A stretch of 64,000 bases of DNA from Rehaibacterium terrae (GCF_014202935.1 NZ_JACHHX010000008.1:62001-126000), one strand, 5' to 3'. Positions 25,992 to 40,415 are shown, counted from the stretch's first letter. Made by a program: numbers and translations. The notes: generated by a model not told the origin, from the sequence alone.

Positions 25992-27551
25992 TCAACCCTT
26001 GCCCGGCGGCGGCACGATCGGGTCGGCCTCGCGCGCCAGGGCGCGGAAGCGCAGCAGCTCGCTCAGCCGGTAGCCGGAATAGCGGCCCAGCACCAGTGAC
26101 AGCGCGAACAGGATCAGCAGGAACTCCGGGAACACGAACAGCAGGTGTTCCAGCGGATCCCAATTCATCACCAGATAGGCCAGCGCCGCGACCACCAGCG
26201 AACCGATGCCCTCCTTGATCGCCGAACCGCCGCCGCGCTCTTCCCAGGCCACCGACATGCGCTCGATGGTCATGGCCATGATCACCATCGGAAACAGCGC
26301 CACCGACAGGCCGACCTCGATGTTGAGCTGGTTGGCGAGCACGCTCACGGCGGCCATCAGCAGCACCACCACGGTCAGCACCGCGGTCAGCCGCGGCACC
26401 AGCAGCAGCCGCAGGCGCTCCAGGTAGAAACGCACCAGCAGGCCGGCACCGACCACCAGCACGAACAGCACGATGCCGGCGACCAGGCCGGTGTCGCGGA
26501 AGGCCAGCGCGATCAGCACCGGCATGAAGGTGCCGAAGGTCTTGACGCCGACCAGGTTGCGCAGCACCAGCATGATGAAGGCACCGACCGGCACCATCAG
26601 CAGCACCTTGTAGACCTCCTGGGTCTGCAGCGGCAGGCTGAGCAGCGAATACTTCACCAGGTTGGCGTTCTGCACCTCCAGCCGGCGCTCGGCCACCGCC
26701 ATGGCGTCGGCGAGGTTGCGGCTGACGCTGAACTCGACGCTGGCGCGCGGGTTGCCGTCGACCACCAGGATCGGCCGTTCGCTCGCGGTCCACAGGAACA
26801 GGTCGCGCGGGAAGCCTTCGGCTGCGGTGCGCGGGTCGATGGTGACCCAGGCGGTACCGGTCCACACCACCAGCCAGGGCTGCAGCGCGGTGCGGCCGTC
26901 CTCGCTGCCCAGACGCAGACCGTGGATCACCCGCGCCGGGATGTTGCGCACCGCCAGCAACTGGGCCAGGAAGCGCGCCTGCGCCTCCGGCGTGACATGG
27001 TCCTCGGCGAGGATCGCGACCTCGGGGCTGGCCGGCACTTCGTTGAAACGCCGCACCAGTTCGCGCGCGTAGGTGACGATGTCGGCCGACTGGTCGCGCA
27101 CCTGGTCGAGCAGGGTCTGGGCCGCGGTGGCCTTCGGTCCGTCCAGCACCGGCGCCTCCGCCAGCCGCGGCTCGAAGGCGAACTGGACCGGGCCGCGCGG
27201 CTCGGCGCGCACCACGGTGGCGCGGTAGTACAGCACCTGGTTGCCGACAGCGCGACGGATCGCCCACTGCACTTCGCGTCCGTCGGGGTGCGATTCTTCC
27301 AGCCGGGAGTAATTGCGGGCGACGAACTTTTCGTCGATCACCGCGAAGCCGGGCGTCTCCGCCGGCACCTGCAGCGCGACGGTGTTCGGTCCACGCCGCG
27401 GCTGGTATTCGATCCGCGCCTGCAGGGTCCAGACCTCGACGTCCGCCGCCGGCTGCAGCGGAAACTGCAGCACCTTCCACTTGTAGACGATGGCGGACAG
27501 CGCAACGCTCGCGATCGCGAGCGCCAGCAGGTACAGGTGCGTCTTCTTCAT
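25992..27551 (-). CDS. Inactive-transglutaminase/7TM membrane protein
   Basis: A 519-residue membrane protein. One N-terminal helix (LYLLALAIASVALSAIVY, about residues 6-23) is followed by an extracytoplasmic domain to about residue 300 with a transglutaminase-like segment (ARFLAQLLAVRNIPARVIHG) and WLVVWTGTAWVTIDP, which lacks the catalytic Cys. A C-terminal block of about seven helices follows (about 305-500). This is the inactive transglutaminase fused to 7TM architecture that travels with RimK-like ligases. The family idea is that it delivers or binds peptide substrates for the ligase, but its role has not been shown. The next gene overlaps neither frame. Confidence 0.83.
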   Translation of the reverse strand: MKKTHLYLLALAIASVALSAIVYKWKVLQFPLQPAADVEVWTLQARIEYQPRRGPNTVALQVPAETPGFAVIDEKFVARNYSRLEESHPDGREVQWAIRRAVGNQVLYYRATVVRAEPRGPVQFAFEPRLAEAPVLDGPKATAAQTLLDQVRDQSADIVTYARELVRRFNEVPASPEVAILAEDHVTPEAQARFLAQLLAVRNIPARVIHGLRLGSEDGRTALQPWLVVWTGTAWVTIDPRTAAEGFPRDLFLWTASERPILVVDGNPRASVEFSVSRNLADAMAVAERRLEVQNANLVKYSLLSLPLQTQEVYKVLLMVPVGAFIMLVLRNLVGVKTFGTFMPVLIALAFRDTGLVAGIVLFVLVVGAGLLVRFYLERLRLLLVPRLTAVLTVVVLLMAAVSVLANQLNIEVGLSVALFPMVIMAMTIERMSVAWEERGGGSAIKEGIGSLVVAALAYLVMNWDPLEHLLFVFPEFLLILFALSLVLGRYSGYRLSELLRFRALAREADPIVPPPGKG

Positions 27552-27805
27552 GGAATGTCCGGGCGTCCCGCTCGGGTCAGGTCGTGGCGCTCCCCGCGCC
27601 GCGGCACCCCAGTATACGTTGCGCGATACGTTGCGCGCCGCGCGGCCTGTGCTGCCGGGGATTCAGCGACAACGCGTGCGAACGCGGCACGGACACGCCG
27701 GTCTTGGCCTGGTCCCGTTGCCCGCACCCCGCCGCCGCCCGCCTCGGGCGGCCGGCCTGCGACCGGTCCGATGAACGCGCGCCTGCGCGCCGACCGCCTT
27801 CCCGC

Positions 27806-31412
<3,607 letters not shown>

Positions 31413-31445
31413 CGGCGGACGGGTTGCCGCACCCCGGAAACGCAA

Positions 31446-31467
31446 CCGCCCGATCGGGATCGGGCGG
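31446..31467. terminator. Hairpin between dnaN and recF
   Basis: CCGCCCGATC-gg-GATCGGGCGG is a perfect inverted repeat with 10-base arms in the 88-base gap between dnaN and recF. It has no T-tract on either strand. It may attenuate recF expression relative to dnaN or mark an mRNA processing point. Confidence 0.4.
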
Positions 31468-31500
31468 CGCGGTCGACGGTCTGGTGCGGACGGTTGCGCA

Positions 31501-32601
31501 TCAGAGCCGCAGCGGCATGACCACGTGGCGCGAGCGGTCGTTGCTGGCCTCGCGCACCAGGGCGCTGGAGTTGGCGTCGCGCAGGTTGATCATCACCCGC
31601 TCCTCGCGCAGCGCGGCCAGGGCTTCGAGCAGGTAGGTGACATTGAAGCCGATCGCCATGCCGTCGATGGCGGTGTCGGCCTCGACTTCCTCCTGCGCCT
31701 CCTCCTGCTCCGGGTTGTGGGCGACGATCCGCAGCAGGCCCGGCGAGACCTCCAGCTTGACGCCACGGTACTTCTCGTTCGACAGGATCGCGGCGCGCTG
31801 CAGCGCGGCCCGCAGCGCCTCGCGGTCGACCAGCACGGTCTTGTCGGCGCCGATCGGGATCACCGCGTCGTAGTCCGGGAAGCGGCCGTCGATCAGCTTG
31901 GAGGTGAACGTGAACTCGTCCCGCTTGACCCGCAGGTGGTTGCGCCCGACCTCCAGTTCCAGCTCGCGGTCGCCGCCCTCCAGCAACCGTTGCAATTCCA
32001 GCACGCCCTTGCGCGGCAGGATGATCTGCTTGCGGGTCTGCGCGCCGGCCGGCAGGTCGGCCTCGCACAGCGCCAGCCGGTGGCCGTCGGTGGCCACGCA
32101 GCGCAAGGCGTTCTCGCGCAGGTCGAGCAGCAGGCCGTTGAGGTAGTAGCGCACGTCCTGCTGCGCCATGGCGAACGCGGTCCGCTCGATCAGCTCCTTC
32201 AGTGCGGCCTCCGGTACCCGGATCCGTTCGACCAGTTCCAGGTCCTCGACCGCGGGGAACTCGTTGGCCGGCAGCGTGGCCAATGTGAACCGGCTGCGCC
32301 CGGCCTGCACGGTGACCTTGTCGGCGCCCTGGCTGAGCGTGACCCGGCTGCCGTCGGGCAGCGCGCGGACGATCTCGAACAGCTTTCGGGCCGGGATGGT
32401 GGTCTCGCCGGGTTGCGCATCCTCGACTTCGGCGCGGGCGACCATTTCGACTTCCAGGTCGGTACCGGTCATCGACAGGCGCGAACCTTCGACGTTGACC
32501 AGGAGGTTGGCCAGCACCGGCAGCGTCTGTCGGCGTTCGACCACGTTGGCGACCTGCTGCAGCGGCTTGAGAAGGACTTCGCGCGGGAGGCTGAAACGCA
32601 T
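31501..32601 (-). CDS. dnaN: DNA polymerase III beta sliding clamp
   Basis: A 366-residue clamp, the normal length. It begins MRFSLPREVLLKPLQQVANV and contains RQTLPVLANLLV, CVATDGHRLAL, FTSKLIDGRFPDYDAVIP and the terminal HVVMPLRL, all standard DnaN features. It encircles DNA and tethers polymerase III. The start is set by this conserved N-terminus; an in-frame ATG 75 bases upstream would encode a His-rich stretch reading into the origin region. It is separated from dnaA by 211 bases carrying DnaA boxes. Confidence 0.98.
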   Translation of the reverse strand: MRFSLPREVLLKPLQQVANVVERRQTLPVLANLLVNVEGSRLSMTGTDLEVEMVARAEVEDAQPGETTIPARKLFEIVRALPDGSRVTLSQGADKVTVQAGRSRFTLATLPANEFPAVEDLELVERIRVPEAALKELIERTAFAMAQQDVRYYLNGLLLDLRENALRCVATDGHRLALCEADLPAGAQTRKQIILPRKGVLELQRLLEGGDRELELEVGRNHLRVKRDEFTFTSKLIDGRFPDYDAVIPIGADKTVLVDREALRAALQRAAILSNEKYRGVKLEVSPGLLRIVAHNPEQEEAQEEVEADTAIDGMAIGFNVTYLLEALAALREERVMINLRDANSSALVREASNDRSRHVVMPLRL

Positions 32602-32812
32602 GCGTGGACCCCTAATCCCGATGTTGGATATTTGTATCCGGTGGTGGTGATGGTGGTCGCGAAACCCACCGGACAACTCGCCTAAGTTTTTGTTTCTGAT
32701 TGTTTTTATGGAAGGGCAAAGCGTGTGGAGCAGGCCCTGCCGGCTTGGGGAAGACCTGTGGATAAATCGGTGGCCTGCGCGGCGTCCCCAACTTGTCCAC
32801 AGCTCGTCCCGG
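32602..32812. other. Probable replication origin (oriC) between dnaA and dnaN
   Basis: This 211-base gap contains TGTGGATAA at 32757-32765 (a perfect DnaA box on the reverse strand) and TTGTCCACA at 32793-32801 (one mismatch). It also contains an AT-rich tract around 32685-32712 (AAGTTTTTGTTTCTGATTG and neighbours), rare in this GC-rich window, and GGATATTTGTATCC near 32624. In Xanthomonas the dnaA-dnaN interval is, as I recall, the functional origin. The rpmH-dnaA gap (34163-34327) shows no DnaA box by eye, which supports this side. Confidence 0.7.
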
Positions 32813-34162
32813 TCACTCTGTGAGTTTGCGGATCAGCTTGTCCCAGTCCTCGCGCAGCTTGCCGTCGGCTTCCAGCAGTTCACGCACCACCCGGCAGGCA
32901 TGCAGCACCGTGGTGTGGTCGCGTCCGGCGAAGGCATCCCCGATCTCCGGCAGGCTGTGCTCGGTGAGTTCCTTGGCCAGCGCCATCGCCATCTGCCGCG
33001 GCCGCGCCAGCGAGCGCGTGCGCCGCTTGGAGAGCAGGTCCGCCACCCGCAGCTGGTAGTAGTCTGCCACGGTCTTCTGGATGTTGGAGATGCTTATCGC
33101 CTGCTGCTGCGCGCGCAGCAGGTCGCGCAGCGTCTCCTGGGCGAACTCGGCGGTGATCGCCCGGCCGGTGAAGTTGGCGCGGGCGGCCAGCGTGTTGAGC
33201 GCGCCTTCCAGGTCGCGCACGTTCGAGCGCATCCGCTTGGCCAGCAGGTAACCGACCTCCTCGGGCAGGGCGATGCCGCGTTCGGCGGCCTTGGAGATCA
33301 CGATCGCCGCGCGCGTCTCGAAGTCCGGCGGCTCGATCGCCACGCTCAGACCCCAGGCCAGGCGCGATTTCAGCCGCGGCTCCAGGTTCTCCACCTCGCG
33401 CGGGTAGCGGTCGCAGGTCAGGATGATCTGCTGCTTGCCGTCGAACAGCGCATTGAAGGTGTGGAAGAACTCCTCCTGGGTGCGGTCCTTGCCGGCGAAG
33501 AACTGGATGTCGTCGATCAGCAGCGCGTCCACCGAGTGGAACTGCCGCTTGAACTGGTCCATCGCCTTTTCCTGCAGCGCCTTCATCATGGCGCTGAAGA
33601 ACTGCTCCGAACGCAGGTACAGCACCTTCATGCCCGGGTTGTTGGCGCGCATCTGGTTGCCGGCGGCGAACATCAGGTGGGTCTTGCCCAGCCCGGTGCC
33701 GCCATACAGCAGCAGCGGGTTGTGTGCACGGTCGCCTGGCTTGTGCGCCGCCTGCCAGGCGGCGGCGCGGCCGAGCTGGTTGCTGCGGCCCTCGACGAAG
33801 TTGTCGAAGGTGTAGTGCGGATCGAGGTTGCCGTTGAACGGCTCGGCCGCGGCGCGCGCGGACGCCGTGATGCCGCCGTTGCCGTTACTGGCGGCGGCCG
33901 CAGCCGGCGCGGCGCGGCGCAGCGCGCCCACTTCCAGCGTCACCGGCAGGGCGGCGCCGGCGAAATGGGCGATCAGTTCGCGGATGCGCGCCAGGTAGCG
34001 GCTGCGCACCGTTTCGATCACGAAGGCGTTCGGCGCGTACAGGGTGAGCCCGTCGGCCTGGGCGTCGGCCTGCAACGGCTTGAGCCAGGTGTGCACCTCT
34101 TCGGCCGGCAGTTCGGCTTCCAGGCGTTCGAGGCAGCGGGGCCAGGCGGAGTCGATGGACAC
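32813..34162 (-). CDS. dnaA: Chromosomal replication initiator DnaA
   Basis: A 449-residue initiator. Domain I lies at about 1-80 and an Ala/Gly-rich linker at about 82-110. The AAA+ domain starts at [14 protein letters not shown], with Walker A GGTGLGKT (154-161), [20 protein letters not shown] as Walker B and [13 protein letters not shown]. The DNA-binding domain IV carries the signature [11 protein letters not shown] (412-422). It binds DnaA boxes, opens the origin and loads the helicase. It is transcribed away from rpmH; the start ATG is the first with the family N-terminus. Confidence 0.98.
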   Translation of the reverse strand: MSIDSAWPRCLERLEAELPAEEVHTWLKPLQADAQADGLTLYAPNAFVIETVRSRYLARIRELIAHFAGAALPVTLEVGALRRAAPAAAAASNGNGGITASARAAAEPFNGNLDPHYTFDNFVEGRSNQLGRAAAWQAAHKPGDRAHNPLLLYGGTGLGKTHLMFAAGNQMRANNPGMKVLYLRSEQFFSAMMKALQEKAMDQFKRQFHSVDALLIDDIQFFAGKDRTQEEFFHTFNALFDGKQQIILTCDRYPREVENLEPRLKSRLAWGLSVAIEPPDFETRAAIVISKAAERGIALPEEVGYLLAKRMRSNVRDLEGALNTLAARANFTGRAITAEFAQETLRDLLRAQQQAISISNIQKTVADYYQLRVADLLSKRRTRSLARPRQMAMALAKELTEHSLPEIGDAFAGRDHTTVLHACRVVRELLEADGKLREDWDKLIRKLTE

Positions 34163-34327
34163 GAGGTGATCGTCCGCGGCGTCGAGGCGCGCCGCGATGG
34201 CTCGGCAAGATGGCCCCGCAGTCTAACCGTCGCCCCGCACGGCTGCCAATGCCGTCTTGCTTGCGTCGTGCCTGGGTGGCCGCTATGATTTGCGGTCTTT
34301 TCCGCCAAAAACCGACAGAGTGCCGCC

Positions 34328-34468
34328 ATGGCCACCAAGCGCACCTACCAGCCCAGCAATCTCAAGCGCAAGCGCGACCACGGCTTCCGCGCCCGCATGA
34401 AGACCGCCGACGGCCGCAAGATCCTGGCCCGCCGCCGCGCCCGCGGCCGCAAGCGCCTGGCGGTCTGA
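34328..34468 (+). CDS. rpmH: 50S ribosomal protein L34
   Basis: A 46-residue, strongly basic protein: [20 protein letters not shown] followed by [13 protein letters not shown] and ending RKRLAV, the standard L34 sequence. It is the first gene of the plus-strand rpmH-rnpA-yidC series and is divergent from dnaA, so the promoters for both lie in 34163-34327. Confidence 0.98.
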   Translation: MATKRTYQPSNLKRKRDHGFRARMKTADGRKILARRRARGRKRLAV

Positions 34469-34482
34469 TCCGATCCGCATTC

Positions 34483-34506
34483 CGCCGGCGGCGAACGCCG
34501 CCGGCG
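34483..34506 (+). terminator. Attenuator-like hairpin between rpmH and rnpA
   Basis: CGCCGGCGGCG-aa-CGCCGCCGGCG is a perfect 11-bp inverted repeat 14 bases after the rpmH stop and 29 bases before rnpA. There is no T-run. A hairpin here is a common way to keep rnpA expression far below that of rpmH. Confidence 0.5.
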
Positions 34507-34535
34507 CGGATCCCGGCGGCGCGAGCCCACCGCGC

Positions 34536-34997
34536 ATGATCGAAACCGATCCCGCCGCGCCGACGTTCTCCTTTCCGCGCAGCGCCCGTCTGCGCCAGCC
34601 GTCCGAGTTCCAGGCCGCCTTCGCCGAAGGCCGCCGCCTACACGGCACCTGTTTCCGCCTCCATGTCCGCCCGCACCCCGCGGGCCGGGCGCGGCTCGGC
34701 GTGTCCGTGTCGCGGCGGGTCGACCTGCGCGCGGTGGTGCGCAACCGCATCAAGCGGCTGGCGCGCGAGGTGTTCCGCCATGCCGCCCCCGGACTGGCAC
34801 CGGGCGATTACGTGCTGGTGGCCAAGCGCGAGGCGGCGGCGGCGCTGCGCGCCGGCAACGCCGCCGCGGTTCGCGAGGAGCTGCGGCGGCTGTTCGCGCG
34901 CTGCCCGTCGTTGAAGCCTGGCGAGGCGGGCGGCACAATGCCGGCCTCGACGCCGGATGCCGCCGACGCGCTGGCGCCCCCCTCCTCCGACTCCTGA
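34536..34997 (+). CDS. rnpA: Ribonuclease P protein component
   Basis: A 153-residue basic protein that assists RNase P RNA in trimming pre-tRNA 5' ends. The central GVSVSRRVDLRAVVRNRIKR and EVFRHA segments contain the RNR motif of the family. The first 20 residues and the Ala/Pro/Ser-rich C-terminal tail from about residue 125 are extensions beyond the usual 115-130-residue core. It follows rpmH and precedes yidC; yidD, often placed between rnpA and yidC, is absent here. Confidence 0.95.
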   Translation: MIETDPAAPTFSFPRSARLRQPSEFQAAFAEGRRLHGTCFRLHVRPHPAGRARLGVSVSRRVDLRAVVRNRIKRLAREVFRHAAPGLAPGDYVLVAKREAAAALRAGNAAAVREELRRLFARCPSLKPGEAGGTMPASTPDAADALAPPSSDS

Positions 34998-35034
34998 TCG
35001 CGGCGCGCGCCTTGCCCGCCGCAGACCCTGCCCG

Positions 35035-36744
35035 ATGAATCAGACCCGCACCTTCCTGCTGATAGCCTGGCTGTTCGTCGCCTTCCTGATCTGGGAGGCC
35101 TGGACCCGGGATACCGCCGCGCCCCGTCGGGAGGCGCCGACGCCGACCGAGCCCGTGCCGGGCGGCGTGGACGGCGGCGTGCCCGCTGCCGACGGCATCC
35201 CGGCCATGGTCGCGGTCGAGCCGTCGAGGCCGGAAGGCGAGGTGCCGGGCGCCGCCGCGCCCGCCACCGCCGCGCCGCAGGGCGTGGTCACCCTCACCAC
35301 CGACGTGCTGCGGCTGCAATTCGACGCCCGCGGCGGCACCCTGCTGTCGGCCGAACTGCTGGCCTACGGCCAGACTGCCGACCCCGCCTCCCCGCCGGTG
35401 CGCTTGCTGTCGCCCGAGCCGGGGCGCTACTTCGTGGCCCAGTTCGGCCTGACCAGCAACAGCGAGATCAAGCCCAGCCACGAGGCGCCGTTCCGCACCG
35501 CCGACGGCGGCCGCGACTACGCCCTGGCCGACGGCGCCGGGCGCATCGAGCTGCCCTTCGTCTGGACCCACGACAGCGGCCTGAGCGTGCGCCGTGTGTT
35601 CACCCTGGAGCGTGGCAGCTACGTGCTCGGCGTGCGCGAGGAGGTGAGCAACGCCGGCGAGACCGCCTGGACCGGCGCCGCCTACTGCCAGCTGCAGCGG
35701 GTACCGCCGCAGGTGCGCTCGGGCTTCACCAACCCCGAGGCCTACAGCTTCGCCGGCGCCGCCTGGTACAGCCCGCAGGACAAGTTCAACAAGATCAAGT
35801 TCGACAAGTTCGCGTCCGAGGCCCCGCTCAACCGCCAGGCCAGCGGCGGCTGGATCGCGATGCTGCAGCACCACTTCTTCGCCGCCTGCATCCCGCCGGC
35901 GGAGGCCACGGCGACCTTCTCGCTGGCCAGCGCCGGCCAGCCGGGCGCGCCGATCTACCGCATCACCAGCGTCGGCCCGGCCCTGAGCGTGGCGCCGGGC
36001 GGCAGCGGCCAGGTCGAGACGCGGCTGTGGGTCGGCCCCAAGCTGCAGTCGGTGCTGCCGACGGTCGCGCCGGGCCTGGACCGCACCAGCGACTACGGCA
36101 TCTTCACCATCCTGGCCGAGCCGCTGTTCTGGGTACTGGACAAGCTGTACCGCCTGTTCGGCAACTGGGGCTGGGCGATCATCGGCCTGGTGGTGCTGAT
36201 CAAGCTGGCCTTCTACAAGCTCTCGGAAACCCAGTACAAGAGCTTCGCCAAGATGCGCGCCGTGCAGCCGCGCATCGAAGCGCTCAAGGAGCGCTATGGC
36301 GACGACCGCCAGAAGTTCCAGATGGCGATGATGGAGCTGTACAAGAAGGAGAAGATCAACCCGATGGGCGGCTGCCTGCCCATCCTGGTGCAGATCCCGG
36401 TGTTCATCGCGCTGTACTGGGTGCTGCTGGAGTCGGTCGAGATCCGCCACGCGCCGTGGATCGGCTGGATCCACAGCCTGACCGACCGTGACCCCTACTT
36501 CATCCTGCCGGCGCTGAACATGGCCACCATGTGGCTCACCCAGAAGATGTCGCCGACCCCGGGCATGGATCCGGTGCAGAAGAAGATCATGCAGATCATG
36601 CCGCTGGCCTTCGGCGTGCTGTTCGCCTTCTTCCCCGCCGGCCTGGTGCTGTACTGGACCACCAACGGTGTGCTCGGCCTGGCCCAGCAATGGGTCATCA
36701 CCAAGCGCCATGGGCAGCAGGGCAAGTCGCCGGCCAAGGCCTGA
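35035..36744 (+). CDS. yidC: Membrane protein insertase YidC
   Basis: A 569-residue insertase that places proteins into the inner membrane alone or with SecYEG. It has an N-terminal anchor (TFLLIAWLFVAFLIWEAW), a large periplasmic domain (about 60-340) and the conserved five-helix core with LFGNWGWAIIGLVVLIKLAF, NPMGGCLPILVQIPVFIALY, FFPAGLVLYWTTNGVLGLAQ and a basic tail. The ATG at 35035 was chosen at the conserved MNQTRTFLLIAW. A Pro/Ala-rich linker (about 28-80) follows the first helix. The gene is the last before a 320-base repeat-containing gap. Confidence 0.98.
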   Translation: MNQTRTFLLIAWLFVAFLIWEAWTRDTAAPRREAPTPTEPVPGGVDGGVPAADGIPAMVAVEPSRPEGEVPGAAAPATAAPQGVVTLTTDVLRLQFDARGGTLLSAELLAYGQTADPASPPVRLLSPEPGRYFVAQFGLTSNSEIKPSHEAPFRTADGGRDYALADGAGRIELPFVWTHDSGLSVRRVFTLERGSYVLGVREEVSNAGETAWTGAAYCQLQRVPPQVRSGFTNPEAYSFAGAAWYSPQDKFNKIKFDKFASEAPLNRQASGGWIAMLQHHFFAACIPPAEATATFSLASAGQPGAPIYRITSVGPALSVAPGGSGQVETRLWVGPKLQSVLPTVAPGLDRTSDYGIFTILAEPLFWVLDKLYRLFGNWGWAIIGLVVLIKLAFYKLSETQYKSFAKMRAVQPRIEALKERYGDDRQKFQMAMMELYKKEKINPMGGCLPILVQIPVFIALYWVLLESVEIRHAPWIGWIHSLTDRDPYFILPALNMATMWLTQKMSPTPGMDPVQKKIMQIMPLAFGVLFAFFPAGLVLYWTTNGVLGLAQQWVITKRHGQQGKSPAKA

Positions 36745-36764
36745 CCGCTGCCGCCCAAGCGCAC

Positions 36765-36999
36765 GCACGAGGCCCATCCTGCGCAGGGCTTCGCCGGGGG
36801 TCTTCAATGCTTCCATCGCATCGGGAGCAGGCATTCCTCGCCGCTGGCCGGAGTGGGCGGCACACGGGTGCGGATGGCGTGTCGGACGCGAGCGGCAGCT
36901 GCCCCCTGAGTGAGGGGGCGGCGCGGCAATGCCGCGCCGGGGGTGTGGAGGCATGACGGCGCGGCCGGCGCCGACGCGGACAGCGGTATGCGCGAGGCC
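36765..36999. repeat. Dispersed 235-bp repeat, copy 1 (yidC-mnmE gap)
   Basis: This stretch fills most of the 321-base yidC-mnmE gap. It is nearly identical to 40597-40831 and, in its right half, to 40494-40605. It runs from GCACGAGGCCCATCCTGC to GCGGTATGCGCGAGGC. Internal hairpins are conserved: CCCCCT-gagt-GAGGGGG (with partial pairing) and GGCGCGGC-aa-tGCCGCGCC. A 9-base GCACGAGGC-like sequence occurs at both ends. It encodes no convincing protein. I do not recognise the family. Confidence 0.8.
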
Positions 37000-37065
37000 G
37001 GCATGACGCGGGCCTCGTCGTTTCGGCCACTGCGGCCCGCGCCGACTTCTGCGAGGATGCGCCGC

Positions 37066-38427
37066 GTGAACACCATCCCGACCACCGACGCCGCCGACAC
37101 CATCGCCGCCATCGCCACCGCGCCAGGTGCCGGTGGGGTCGGCATCGTGCGCGTGTCCGGTCCGCGCGCGTTCGCCATCGCGCGGGCGATCGCGGGCGTG
37201 GAGCCGGCGCCGCGCCGGGTCGCCTACGCGCACTTCCGCGACGGCGACGGCCAGGTCATCGACGACGGCGTGCTGCTCGCCTTCCGCGCCCCGCATTCAT
37301 ACACCGGCGAGGACGTGGTCGAGCTGCAGGCGCACGGCAGCCCGTACGTGCTGGCGGCGTTGGTCGCGCGCTGCTGCGCGCTCGGCGCGCGGCCGGCGCG
37401 GGCCGGCGAATTCACCGAGCGCGCCTTCCTCAACGGCAAGCTCGACCTCGCCCAGGCCGAAGCCGTCGCCGACCTGGTCGCCGCCGGCAGCGAGGCCGCC
37501 GCCCGCGCCGCGCGGCGCTCGCTCGACGGCGCCTTCTCGCAGCGCGTCGAGGCGCTGTTCGAGGCGCTCACCGGCCTGCGCGTCTACATCGAGGCGGCGA
37601 TCGACTTCCCCGAGGAGGAGATCGACTTCCTCTCCGGCGACGAAGTACGCCGGCGCCTCGCCGACACCCAGGCCAGGCTGGCCGACCTGCTCGCCGGCGC
37701 CGAGCGCGGCGTGCGCCTGCGCGACGGCCTGCACGTGGTGATCGTCGGTCCGCCCAACGCCGGCAAGAGCTCGCTGCTCAACGCGCTGGCCGGCGAGGAG
37801 CGCGCCATCGTCACCGACATCGCCGGCACCACCCGCGACCTGCTGCGCGAGGCGGTGCGCATCGACGGCATCGAACTGACCCTGGTCGATACCGCCGGCC
37901 TGCGCGAGAGCGGCGATGCGGTCGAGGCCGAGGGCATGCGCCGCGCCCGCGCCGAACTGGCGCGCGCCGACCTCGCCCTGGCCGTGCTCGACGCCCGCGA
38001 ACCCGCTGCCGGCCGCGCCGCCGTCGCCGCCGACCTCACCATCGTGCCGCGCACGCTGTGGCTGCACAACAAATGCGATCTCGTCGGCGAACCCGCGCGC
38101 CGCGAGGTCCGCGCCGACGGCGTTCACCTGTGGCTGTCGGCCCGCACCGGTGAGGGTCTGGAGGCCCTGCGCGCCGAACTGCGCGACGCCGCCGGCCTCG
38201 GCGAAGGCAGCGCCGGCGCCTACAGCGCCCGCCAGCGTCATCTCGACGCGCTGCACCGCACCGACGAACACCTCGCCCTCGCCGCCGCCCAACTCGCCGC
38301 CGGCGCCGGCGAACTCGCCGCCGAGGAACTGCGCCTGGCCCAGGACGCCCTCGGCGAGATCACCGGCCGGCTCGGCGCCGACGCCCTGCTCGGACGGATC
38401 TTCGCCTCGTTCTGCATCGGCAAGTAG
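37066..38427 (+). CDS. mnmE: tRNA modification GTPase MnmE
   Basis: A 453-residue GTPase that, with MnmG, makes 5-carboxymethylaminomethyluridine at tRNA wobble positions. The N-terminal domain starts [20 protein letters not shown]. The G domain has [35 protein letters not shown] and NKCD, and the protein ends in the invariant FCIGK. I chose the GTG at 37066 because GAGG lies 9 bases upstream and the family normally begins at this point. An ATG three codons earlier is the alternative. It ends 23 bases before a hairpin shared with the convergent ABC operon. Confidence 0.96.
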   Translation: MNTIPTTDAADTIAAIATAPGAGGVGIVRVSGPRAFAIARAIAGVEPAPRRVAYAHFRDGDGQVIDDGVLLAFRAPHSYTGEDVVELQAHGSPYVLAALVARCCALGARPARAGEFTERAFLNGKLDLAQAEAVADLVAAGSEAAARAARRSLDGAFSQRVEALFEALTGLRVYIEAAIDFPEEEIDFLSGDEVRRRLADTQARLADLLAGAERGVRLRDGLHVVIVGPPNAGKSSLLNALAGEERAIVTDIAGTTRDLLREAVRIDGIELTLVDTAGLRESGDAVEAEGMRRARAELARADLALAVLDAREPAAGRAAVAADLTIVPRTLWLHNKCDLVGEPARREVRADGVHLWLSARTGEGLEALRAELRDAAGLGEGSAGAYSARQRHLDALHRTDEHLALAAAQLAAGAGELAAEELRLAQDALGEITGRLGADALLGRIFASFCIGK

Positions 38428-38450
38428 GGCGAGCCCGGGCCGAAGAAAGC

Positions 38451-38475
38451 GAAGGGCCGCACGTCGCGGCCCTTC
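38451..38475. terminator. Hairpin between convergent mnmE and ABC exporter genes
   Basis: GAAGGGCCGC-acgtc-GCGGCCCTTC is a perfect 10-bp stem. It lies 24 bases after the mnmE stop and 25 bases beyond the stop of the convergent permease gene, so it can end transcription from both sides, though T-tracts are short. Confidence 0.65.
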
Positions 38476-38499
38476 GTCCGTCCGGCAAAGGCTCGGCGC

Positions 38500-39668
38500 T
38501 CAGCCCGAGATCGCCAGCTTCTCGCGGTGGTACAGGCGCGCGGCGATCAGCCACAGCAGGGCGCCGGCGCCGAAGCCGGCGGCGAGGTACACGCCCCACT
38601 CCTGCGCGGCGATCTCCTCGCCGCGGGCGATGCGCAGGATCATCTGGTTCTGCGCCAGGAACGGCACCGCGAACATCCACAGCTGCGACTTCACCGGGTT
38701 GATCAGCAGCACCACGGTGGGGATCACCGGCAGCAGCATCAGCACGCTCATGTAGCTCTGCGCTTCCTTCACCGATTTGACGCTGGCGGCGATCAGGGTG
38801 AGCAGGGTGGTGCCGAGCAGCACCATCGGCAGCAGGACCAGCAGCAGCTTGGCGATGCCCAGCGCGGAAACATCCAGCCGGATCGGCAGTTTCGGCCCGA
38901 ACTCGGCGCTGAGCTTGAAGGCGACCAGCATCAGCAGCAGCCCGGCGACGCCGAACACGCAGGCGGCGGCGATCTTGCCGCTCATGATCGCGCCGCGCGG
39001 GGCCGGCGTGGCCAGCAGCGGTTCCAGCGATTGCCGCTCGCGCTCGCCGGCGGTGGTGTCGATCACCAGGTAGGCGCCGCCGAGGAAGGCGAACAGGATC
39101 AGGAGGTAACTCATCATGCCGCCGACCACCTGGCCGCTGCGCGACTCGGGCGTGGACAGGTCGCGCGGGGCGACCAGCACCGGCTGCGCCACCGCCGGGT
39201 TGATGCCGCGCGCCAGCAGGCGCAGGCTGCCGACCGTCTGCCGGTACTGGTCGAGGATGCGCTGCAGGCGCTGCATCGGAATCTGCGTATCCTGGCGCGA
39301 GCTGTCGTGAAGGATCTCCAGCGTCGCCGGCAGGCCACGCCGCCAATGCTCGCCGAAGTCCTCCGCCACGCGCAGGATCAGGTCGTGCTTCTGGTCGAGG
39401 ATGGCGCGCTCGGGCTCGGCCGGCGGATCCACGATCCGCACGTTCTGCCCGCGCAGCCAGTCGATCAGGTTGGGCGCGTGCTCGGCGCCGACCACCGGCA
39501 GTTCCAGCGGCTTCTCCAGCTGGGTGGTGATGCGCTTGTGCGCCAGCGAGCCGATGCCCATCATCAGCGCCGGCACCAGCAGCGGACCCATCAGCAGCGA
39601 GATCATCACGGTGCGGCGATCGCGCAGCAGATCCTTGAGCTCCTTGAGCATCACGGTGAGCAGGGCGT

Positions 39669-39672
<4 letters not shown>
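38500..39672 (-). CDS. ABC-2 type exporter permease (NatB-like)
   Basis: A 390-residue membrane protein. One helix lies near the N-terminus (RRTVMISLLMGPLLVPALMM). A long extracytoplasmic domain follows, and five or six helices from about residue 185 onward include DTTAGERERQSLEPLLATPA, the cytoplasmic loop motif typical of NatB and related sodium/antimicrobial exporters. Its start overlaps the stop of the ATP-binding gene (ATGA), so they form one transporter. The substrate is unknown; Na+ export by analogy with NatAB is only a suggestion. Confidence 0.88.
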
Positions 39673-40415
<743 letters not shown>

